Source of the DNA: Baylisascaris procyonis
Lineage: Eukaryota; Nematoda; Chromadorea; Rhabditida; Ascarididae
Length of the DNA: 64,000 nt
Assembly: GCA_037389465.1 (NCBI GenBank)
Contig: JAZARR010000247.1
Span: 930,001-994,000, forward strand
Direction: 5' to 3'
Under the pieces are notes generated by a model that did not search any database, was not told the origin of the DNA, and was given only the letters and a program-made list of their open reading frames with translations. Each line of letters opens with the position of its first letter. The stretch's first letter is position 1. Below are positions 51,701-61,202 of this stretch, piece after piece. The translations under genes and the position numbers were made by a program.

Positions 51701-54700
51701 CGATTCCTTAAAGCTATCGGAATGAGTTGTTTCTATGATGGAATACTTCGGTTAATACTTTGCGCGCCTGGATAATTTGACCTAGACTACGTGTTAGGCC
51801 TTTTTTTGTGTTTCCGTTAAATGAAACATAAGACTGGTTTGGTTTAGTATTGATAATATTAGACGATCTCTTTCATATTTGACCTTGGAGAAGGTTGAAT
51901 TCTTGTTTATATTAAAGGGGTTAACTAAATTGAGAAGATACTGGTAAAGTTGATTAAATTTCGCGCTAGCACGAAGAGTATCGATGGTATGATTCTGAAG
52001 CATTCACTTGGCATTTGGTCTTTTGCGATTACTTTGTCGGCGTTGACTAGGAAATCATTTTAGAAGTGATTCGTATCATCCGGTGATCGTGTCAGTCAAA
52101 ACGCATCCCACTGGCGATCCATAGGGGAGGAGTGGGGGAGTTGGTAGCGTGGGGAAGCGGAATGTTGTCCCACCTCATGTTCATCACATATCTCAAAAGA
52201 TTGAGACGCTTTGTCGAGTAATTCGCCGAGAATCTCGAGTCGATCCTCTTCCAGTGATTTGTCTTCGTACTTAACGCCCATTAATAGATCCTCTGTCTCT
52301 TTGATGCGCTTTTCCGACTCCTTCCAACGACGGGTAATTTCCTATTGGTCACAGAATATAGATACCATTACTGTAGGTTACAGTAACGACAGTATATATT
52401 AACCATTCTTTTCTGTTTTATGTACCGTACCTTATTTGTTTGTTTGTTCACTATAAGTCATTTTGCATATTTAAACGATATTTGATGGATGAGTCATCTA
52501 ATTTTATTTTTATACCAATCAAAAACAATTGCGTTGTGTGTAGAAAAGAGGGCTAGTTAAATGCGAATTGCTTCATCAGCCTTATTTAATCGGAATCGTC
52601 AGATGTTGTTTTTAAAGAAGCATATCTAAGTACTCTTTCTAGCAGTTGAATACTACTTTTGCTTAGGTAAACGCATTATAAAGGTATCGTATTTGCTATT
52701 TGTCGGTATATATGTATGTTTACCAGTCTGTGGAGTTAATTGAAGTGAGGAACTCCTGGAGCTATAGTCATGAAATTTGGTGCCTGTAATGGACACCACG
52801 TCTAAAACTCGTATCTCATTGTCTATGATTATTTATCAACTCTGGAGGAAGTTATAGACATCTAAAGATGGGAAAAAAATTGCACACATCTTATATTGGC
52901 CGGTATTTTTTCCCTCACATTAAACGACCTCTGAACTAGGGGGGAAGCATGTCGAGAGAGTTGATATGTCATAGGTTTTTGCATTTCTTTTTATCGCATC
53001 GTAGTATGCAAAATGCTGCTTTTATGTTATATTTAGTGGAGTCCCTTGCATCAATTTTCCACCGAATTCATCGATATAGAATTAAATTGGCTGATTAAAA
53101 ATAAAAAAGAAATGAAAAACTGGTCGGGGTAAGATGTATGCACCTTTTTTTTCCATTTCTGGTTTCTTATTATGCCCATCAAGTTTCATAATTCTAGTTT
53201 CATTGATTCCCAGATTCAGACTACTAACTAGATGATCAGAAATAGATATTGCAGTATCCAGCCTAGGCCTAGGTTGTAATTTTGCCTAAGGACCAGGCCT
53301 AGTGCCAGCAAAATATATAGCTGTTGCATAATACTTAGGTTTATGTTCAACCAATGGGGCAATGGTATTCGTCAGTTTTTTGAAACGGTTCGTGGGGATG
53401 AATATATTGGTCTTATTTGTCTTCAGTAATTTAATTTAAATGGGTCTGTGGGTTGTTCCTTATACAAATGTATTTAATGATAACTGTTCAGTCACATCCT
53501 TGCCTTATATTCTTTTCAAGAATAGTGCTTTCAAGGTTTTGCATATTTGAATAGATGAATAACACTTGTGGACTAAGCTTAATAAGTTTAATTTACTACG
53601 GACGATGTTTATTTATTTATTTATTTGTTTGTTTACTTTTTATTTATATTTATTTGTTTACTTATACAAGTTGATTTACAATTTACAGTTAATTTACAGG
53701 TGGTATTTATTCGTTTTGTTTACCTTATAATATTTTTTTGCAATTGCATCCGGTAGTTCCTTCATAGTAGAAAAATATGAAAGAGGTTTGTTGGCTAATT
53801 CGCGCATGAATTCTTCCTCCTCAATTTCTTCTGTCGTTTTCGGTTTATTCTGGATATTCCCTTCAAAAAAAAAAAAAACTTTCTGAGGTGATTGTTGGGA
53901 ATTGGTTGAATTTGTGCGGCTATGCTGGGCTGAGCATCAATTTTGTTGTTGTTGGATTAGTGTTCGCCTCTCACTTATTACGAGTATCCAATAACCTATG
54001 GAATGCTATCTATATAAATCCATCATGAGTTGGATGAACTTATCTGCCTATGTAGTTATTTAATAATACGATCCGTTGACGCTGTTTAAGTTCTCACTGA
54101 TTGAGTGCATTTTTGGGTTTATTTAAATCGTTTTTTATTGCTGGTGGTGGTCTCGGTTCTGCGTGATATTTGTTTAGAATTGCCCGACATATCGTTGCTT
54201 TCTAGAACGAAGCAGGGAGTTATTTAAAAATGAATTGTCACCAAAATCCCACTTGCGAAAATATACTAATGAACTTCCGATGAGCGTACCTATTCTTTGT
54301 GAAACGCAGTGTGCTATGCTAAGTGAATTTTGCTGATATTAAGCATCTATGAGAGAAGATAAAAGGTACCCGATGGATTTAGTAAACAATATTGCCAAGG
54401 AAAATAGGTTTAGAAGGATTGACTGTTGTTTCAATTCTCGAATACCTGCTGATGCTTGCAAGAACGAATCATTCAGCTGCATTATCCCGTTTGTTAGTGA
54501 TGCTTTGGGGGGGGGGGGGATATATCGCAAAATCAGAGAGCCTGCGCAGCTCTAGAATAATAGAACATCCGAAAGCCCTTAGAAGCCGTTTTCCCATCTT
54601 CGTGTATAGACTTTCCATAGTGAGGCTTACGTTTCTTTGCAGACTTAGCAATCAATATTTACTATATAAGTTTCCAATGACCTAGTGAATAGGCGTATTA

Positions 54701-57700
54701 TGGCCATAACGGAAACTACTCTACTCAAACACAGAATCCTCCATATGGTACCTGCTATGAGATGGCTTGTAACAATAGGGGGTCAATCACTGTACCCGAT
54801 CCTCATCGTTTTCTTGATACGATTAGTATTACTTTTAAGCGAAAATATTTCGCAGTTCTCCAGTCCTTCGTCTATTCTTGGCCCATTCAGTTTACGCTCA
54901 GAGGTTTTGCTTTTTTTCCTTTTCTTTTTTGCCCCCCCCCCCATCCCTCATTCGGGTATCTAGTGTATCTCCTTACTATGTAGGAAATTCAATTGTTGTG
55001 CATCGTTTGATGCTGATAAAGCATAGCAATATGGAGCAATTCTGAATAAGTATTTCGCAGAATCTTTGTCATCAGCAATCTACGACGAATCGAAATTATT
55101 GAGGAAAGTGCAATGTCACGAGCAGCGTTCGGATGGTATTTCCTTTTTAGAAGAGCTATCATTTACATTAGTGATGATCCGTCAAGGAAAATGCATTGTG
55201 TCAACAACAGAGCACAAGTTTTTCTGCCTATATTCACTTCGCACTGCTTCTTTGCACAGTCAAAAAAAAGGAATGATGCGTGTATAAAGAAACGTCTAAG
55301 TGAGGGAGGATTTTATATCTCACTATCCTTTTGGTATATTATTTTCAAATGTAGGATGGTGCAGCGTAATACCAGATGGTAGAGGATAGTGTTTGCTTTG
55401 CTTTAATATTACTATAAGGGGACCTCAACGGTCGCTTTACTATAGTGAGATGCCATCCATTCCAATGCCTGTGGTGAGGTACCTGTGCTTTACTAACTTA
55501 ACTGACCCATTGCTTTTATTATATAGTAGGCTAAATGGGTATTAAATTTCAAACAAGTGAGATAGAACAGGTGTTAGCTTTATGAAAACAAAGGAGAAAT
55601 AATACGAATAGTTTCAAAAGGTAATTGACTACGGGAAATGACCACTAGGTTTAGGAAATGACCACTAGGTTTACCTTCCTCGTTTTTGACGTCTTCAGCA
55701 CCGCTGAGTAACTGCCTGACGAGTTTGTCATCCGCCTTCTTTTTTGCGGAATTCACCTCTTCACCCTCATCGCTTTCCTCCATTGCTTCTTCTGTGAGTT
55801 TAATCACTTCCGACTTCCCACGTACCTTTAGTGTGATGATTGTACTTATTGTTTCTTTTTTTTTGTGTGACAGCTGTGCTGTCACTAATTTGCCAACTTA
55901 CTTCACTGGGCTTTCAGTCTTTGGTAAAATGTTATAGCAGATATATAGAAAGAAAGCCATGAATAGTTTTTATCGTACAGAAGATCTCATTATGCCTTAA
56001 CGACAAATAATTCTCTCTTCTTGATGCTCGGTATTCAACGGTTTTGAATTAAGGACTCGTGTTTATGAGGCTTTTTAAGTCAAACTGTAGTATTGTGGAG
56101 AATATAATAATAACTTTTGTAACCTTTAATCGGTAATACTTTGCGAATCTGTGTGAGTTGCTGTTTCGTTTTTTTTTTTTGACTACCTCGTTCTCCTTTC
56201 AGTTTATGCAGCCAAATTTTAATTGGGGGAAATATTAACATTTAGATACTTGAAATGGAGGATGGGAAATTAAGAGTAATTACGGTCAAATTACGGTAAG
56301 AGTGATTACGGTAATGGTAGAAATTCGATCATACCTTATTTGAAATTCAGTATTTTTTCTGTCCTTTGTGTGGATGGCAGACTGTCTAGCTTGGGAAAAT
56401 AAAAGAGCGCTTAATCCAGTGCGGATTTTTTTCTTCGAAAGACTGCTGCTTAGTCATATCTAACAATCCCTCAATTGGTAAACGATTGTCACATTGAGGT
56501 GTTCCGTAAAATTGTATGATAAAGTAGACGGCGCAAATGTCTGTGTAATATTGGTTGTGTTATTACGCTAATTTTTCAATGGCTAAATGAATTATAAGTA
56601 AAATGTTGAATCCGGATCCGGAAAATCGTGAAATAGCTAACCGGTTTTGTGCAGTTCACTTCATTATTTAGGGAATCGTTGTTCTCTAATGTCATATCTT
56701 TTATCGCATCACCTTTGTCATTTGGTTCAACCATTGCGGCTCTAAAGTGATTAGCATCATAAAGCGGAAAGCAAAATTAGGAATTTCCGTTCACTTTCCA
56801 AATTTCTTTCTTTTTGCCGTCACTTCAGTTTCAACACTGCTATTTCGGTGAATTATGGAATCCTGTGGGATATGGTCAATCTAAAATTAAGCCAGATCGT
56901 ATTCCACATCACAAGTCTGAACAATAGTTGATCATCAGTAATGGAAAATAGTAGATGGTCATGCCGATACGACCGATCTTATTCGCCGAGCAGTATTATT
57001 CTTTGAAGAGATCCCTTCGAATCAACTTTTGTCTGTTTTCGATATACTAAGAAGCTTTTTGAAATCTCAGCCGAGGAGCCTTCCTACCCTTCTCCGGGTA
57101 TAGTTGCACTGATTATTCCTGACCTTACAAGTAGCGTTTGTCAGCGTTCGCCGTTATATATTTCACTAAAAATTTTCAAAGTTCTGTGTGATGAGCGGTT
57201 ATTGCGTAGATGTGTTCAGTTTGCACTCATCGATGCTTTCGATCGTTCAACTTCCAACTCTGAGAGAAGTTCAAATCGCATCTGTGATTAGTGACAGAAA
57301 TTCACTCCGACTTTTCATCTTTTGCAAGAATCCTTAAAGCCTTAATAAAAGTGGCATACCTACCGAAATAAGAGGGAACGAATTGTTGGGATATTCCGAT
57401 TTCGCCTTATCTGTCTGGAGTGATTAGGAGTATGGTTACCGTTAGGCCAAGAAAGAGGAGATGGGCCATAAATTATGAGGATCATACTTTTCCAGGGATC
57501 AACGTGTGCTGCACAATAATATGATATTGCATAGCGAGGAGAGACGGGGGGGGGGGCTGAAAGTAACCGCAGAGATATCGCAGTAGATCCATGTTGCTTT
57601 CTCCAATGTTGATCGGAATTTGTTGTCTACAAGGTGGTCGAAATCTACAGAAGTTGTAGATAAATAACAAGAATTCTGTACAGCTGTTACATCGTAGTTT

Positions 57701-60700
57701 TTGTTTAAATGTAGTCAGCAAGTATGCGATGGAAAGATCCCAAGTGTTGCTCAATTTCTATCGTCGATTAGGAAGCGGCCTATGATATGTATTTTATGGC
57801 CGACTTTTATCGCTATATTTTATCTTTTTATCGCCAGTTTTTATCGGTCAATTTTTATCGCCAATTTTTATCGTTTCCCTTATTTAAGAGTTGTTGCCGA
57901 ACAGAGAGACAGAGAACTAAGGAATGTATGCATGAGCACAAACATTATGCATCTACTATGAGCTTTTTTTTGCAGTAATTTTGCTAAAAGCGTATAACGG
58001 TGACGATAGAGTGAATGCGAATGCCTTTGCCAAAAAAAATTCAGTTTCTTTTCTCATGGTCGAAGTGAGCGTATAAAAGCGAACCAACCGTTTGTTCGAA
58101 CAAGCAGCGTAATACTGAGGATTTCATTGTTAAGAATTTCACCTTTAGACGATAAAATTTGAATTTTCTAGGATTTTCTGTGGTTATGTGCACGTTCTCT
58201 AGGGACCGTTCCAATATAAGCAAAGTTGATCTTTTCTTAGGTTTTATTTCCATTAAATTATGCCTTCCTCTTCCTTGACTGAGAAGAAACTTTAGAGAAG
58301 AAATGCATATTATGCATAAAAAGTAAAAGTCATCATAGTCTTATTGGTTATCACCATCGCATTTGTTGAATGCCTTCTCAAGTTATGACTGACATTAATT
58401 GTACAAGGACTGCGGCATAAGTTTCATATGGGGAAGCCTTAGAATTCAACTTTTCTTCGACGTTTATGCGTAACGTATAGGGCCAGATCATCCACCCAAA
58501 TGGAAAATACCGTTTTTTTGGGATTTGGTCGAAGTATCAATCGTTGGCTTAGGCGGTATTATGCCTTATTTTCTTGTCAATCCAAATAGCCTATTTTTGC
58601 AACTGAAGAGCAGATGACTTCATCCATTATTCAGGCGATAATCAGTGAGTCAATTACTTTTCAGTAAAATTGTTGCTTGGGAATTTATCCACGACATTGA
58701 TCTATCGATGTATTTCATTTCCCTTAGCTGCTAAAATTGGTGATTTCAAGCTGATTATGCGTGATTTTTAATGCTTTCAGGTAATTCGACTAGCTGTTTG
58801 GGCCGCATATATCATCTACTATATCGTGCTAATTATTCGAAATAAGAGCGAAGGTAGCGGTGGCGATATTACAATAGCGAGCATTGTCGTCCCAGGTGCA
58901 CCATCAGTTGGCCTCGGTAACGCTGATGGAAAGCCCACATCAAGTAAGTTGATTGTTGTAATTTCAGAACTATATGCATCACCTTAGTTTAGCTGACTGA
59001 TCACTGATTGGGGATAAGCGGTGTTATTATAAGGTGTGATATAAGGCATGCAAGCATATAACACCTATGAGGTTATACACTCATTCTTTGCATCGAAATT
59101 CTATGATTTTATTCGATGATATATCGAGGATTGTTTGCATTTGAGTTCGTCCAATTGCTTGATGTTTCGATGATGTTTTTTTTATTCACTCATTTAAATC
59201 ATGGAATAGAAAATTGTGCGAAATTGTGGTCAAAATTATGACCTCTTAGCAACTATTACAATCGTTGATTTCTTCTTGTAATTGATTCAATATTTGAGGT
59301 TGTAATCTATGATGAGTTATTCACTGTTTATGATCCTATAAGTGTATTAAATTATTGTTAACGTTTAAGATGCCTATTTCTTAAAACTTTTCACTAGACT
59401 GCTCTTTTCTAGAACGTTGGAATCCCCACTGAAAAAAAAATTGCGAATTGGGGGACCGTTTTGTAATTTTTTGTTCTAGCTGTCATTGTACCCCTAAAAG
59501 ATATCGTATCGGCATCCTCATCCCCCTCTCCACGCTTGTCTTATCGACATCCCCAACCTCCCCCCCCTCTGCCTAGAAAATATCCTGTGTGCCTGTTATT
59601 TGCCCTAATTCTTCTCCCATTGAGGTGGAATACATGCTGTCGTGTTCTACCTTCTGCATTCAACAACTCGTAGTATAATTCAGTGATGGAATATCAATGT
59701 TAGGTGACATTCGTAACATTCGTTCAGTTTGAGCCTACCATTTCTTCCATGTAGAATGAGTGAACCGTGTTGAATTGCTGCTACTTTAGAGCTGATCCTG
59801 TGATTACGAGAATACTTTCAGATATATCGTTTTGTGGCTGCTTATCCTTATTATTTATTGATGCTCTCTATTATTTCTATTACTTCTCCTTGTCCATCTC
59901 CCTTCACATTCATCAAACCCCTCTCTTTCCCTCTCATAATTTCGTATTCCCTATAAAACAAATGTCGATATTTTAAGTTCAAATATTCTATAACTGCAAT
60001 AATCCTCTTCATTTAATTTAATTTATTTTATTTTTTAATATTTCAGATGATTTCTACACAAAAACAATCGGTCATATTTTACTTGTGGTCGCTGTGCATG
60101 TGCTTCTCTTATGGATTGCCATCAGCGTTTATCGTGTATGTGAAGTTCAATTGATTGTTATTTTTATTCTTTAGTAGTGGCTAGGTGCATACTTAACTAG
60201 GTGAAGACTCACAGCACGTTATCTTTTTCGCCAGTTTCTTATAGTTTAGTATTTGGCCAGACTCTTTTATGGTTTTGTTTATGTGGTTAGGGCTTAGTTG
60301 ATACTAACTTTATTTTGGTCACCGAATTCTGCACGTATCTTTGATATTAAAATGGTGCAATAATGTGTGTAGTTAGTCCCAGTATTGGGTACTTACAACA
60401 CTTTTTAATTGTAATGTTTGTTCTCTTATACTTTTGTAATCAACGCAGTTGACGTTGTTCCCAACACTTGGAATAATAGTTCATCTATTATGTACCAATG
60501 TTTTGTTACCTCCACCCAATGCTATGGTGAGGATTTGAACTTTGTGTTTCAAATATAGGCCGAATATTTGCTGCTCGAGCTGCTTCCCATTGCGCTATAT
60601 GGTCGTTCGTAATTAGATCCATCCGCTTGTCCGAGAAAACTTGTAGATGTGCAGGTGGATTTATTTTATTGTGATTTGATTGGACTTTCGAATAAAGCGT

Positions 60701-61202
60701 TGATTAGCAAAATAAGGCCCTCGTGAGTTGTGGTCTTTTAAGTTTCACTTTCTACCTTTTTACTAAGATGCAAAAATTTCTGCTTTTGGGAACTGTATTT
60801 TGTTTTCTAAGTAGGGAAAGCTGGAGGAATATTGTTTTTCCATCGGCTCACCCAACATAAATTCTGCTCTTTTGATGTCTTATAATAGATGGAAGATTCT
60901 TGAAAGTGAAGTCTGAAGTGGGACCTAAGGTTTCCGTCCCGCAGTAGGCTTTAAAGACCATACTGCAGACTTATGTTTGTAGTGAAGCTCAATAGGGGTT
61001 CATAGCAAATCAAAATCACCTTGATTAAAAAGAAAATGCCAATGAACATTGACTTTGCATTCAGGTGTATCGTAACAAGCGTATGGATTTGTCAAAGGAT
61101 CACGCTTGTTTCATGCCTTCTCCGATAGTGGCCCACAATGTGATCGTTCTTGAACAACCCATCGAGGAGGCAATGTACGGAAAGAAGAGGACCACACGTT
61201 AA
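45782..61202 (+). CDS. Four-TM LAPTM/DUF7027-like membrane protein, 5 exons
   Basis: Exons 45782-45862, 46274-46477, 58781-58943, 60047-60135 and 61065-61202 (TAA) join in phase, giving 224 residues. The ATG lies 7 bases after a TTTCAG acceptor-like site (45774), consistent with trans-splicing. The N-terminus carries a Cys cluster (QCCQCISLRTK), then four hydrophobic segments: about residues 29-50, 64-82, 96-114 and 157-176. The CC.C..(V/L)RT start followed by TM1, TM2, a WxxPF motif (here WHFVVPFIAAE) and two more TMs is the pattern of lysosomal LAPTM4-type and nematode DUF7027 proteins; a late-endosomal or lysosomal place is inferred. The loop between TM3 and TM4 is Gly/Ser-rich. Intron 2 is 12.3 kb and contains a hairpin satellite and a nested minus-strand gene. 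Confidence 0.8.
46695..46809 (+). other. Coding-like fragment in intron 2 of the four-TM gene
   Basis: After TATTGCAAG a 115-base stretch reads DFAANLPRHLQIGLQ-ETFMNLGEYGITIANLIAKLLQS with codon use unlike the AT-rich surroundings, ending at a GTAGTC. Its start phase does not fit exon 2 (phase 0), so it cannot be a simple cassette exon of the host gene. A TTCAG inside it (46740) could also act as an acceptor. It may be a relic exon or part of another gene; no family was recognised. Confidence 0.25.
47113..51396. repeat. Hairpin satellite, about 17 units of 248 bp
   Basis: Tandem array of about 4.3 kb. The marker GGTTTTGATTTTATAATTCG recurs with a mean spacing of about 247 bp (for example 47361, 47609, 47857, and on to about 51313). 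Each unit is an imperfect inverted repeat: in the first, arm 47147-47230 (AGATAGGTAATTGCGGGTGT... to GCTAGCTGATT) pairs with arm 47274-47355 (AATCAGCTAGC... to ACACCCGCAGTTACCTATCT) around a 43-base loop. A linker of about 39 bases joins units and is itself a diverged copy of the inner arm (CATGGTTTTGATTTTATAATTCGCTAGCTGAG). First and last units are partial and diverged. No coding potential. It lies in intron 2 of the four-TM gene and stops about 114 bases before the end of the opposing gene. Confidence 0.95.
51510..55825 (-). CDS. Nested gene, unrecognised charged helical protein (5' end unresolved)
   Basis: Minus-strand exons: 55825-55675, 53860-53724, 52341-52174, 51994-51926, 51677-51510 (TAA), all phase-consistent, about 230 residues. 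The first exon (VRGKSEVIKLTEEAMEES..., acid-rich) could extend to about 55880, since its AAAG acceptor lacks a pyrimidine tract; any signal peptide or start exon is not identified. It continues KTTEEIEEEEFMRELANKPL, KELPDAIAKKYYKEITRRWK, EDKSLEEDRLEILGELLDKA, NHTIDTLRASAKFNQLYQYL and ends FDKLKDDQVGVNDERDVSLT. It is predicted mostly helical with no recognised domain. Exon 3 might instead run to a TGA at 52096, but the extra Ser/Pro-rich tail looks intronic. The donors GTGGGA and GTTAAC are weak. The gene lies wholly inside intron 2 of the plus-strand four-TM gene. A dead copy of exon 3 lies at 34.4 kb. Confidence 0.6.
55634..55673. repeat. 20-bp tandem duplication at a splice donor
   Basis: GGAAATGACCACTAGGTTTA occurs twice in direct tandem. 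On the minus strand it starts at the second base of the GTAAACC donor of the first mapped exon of the nested gene, so the duplication creates a second TAAACC word 20 bases into the intron. Confidence 0.85.
55886..58780. other. Remaining part of intron 2 of the four-TM gene
   Basis: No exon was recognised. If the nested minus-strand gene has further 5' exons, they should lie here. A G11 run is at 57546-57556. At 57807-57870 the word TTTTTATCG with variants recurs about five times. Confidence 0.4.

Noticed and set aside
52096..52173. Exon 3 of the nested gene running on to a TGA at 52096
   Set aside because: The extra 25 codons are Ser/Pro/His-rich and the alternative donor at 52173 joins in frame to two further helix-coding exons; kept only as an alternative.
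54339..54685. Open frames on both strands around 54.3-54.7 kb
   Set aside because: They lie in the nested gene's intron; the flanking exons (55675 to 53860) join in phase without them, and a G13 run creates the Pro/Gly stretch.
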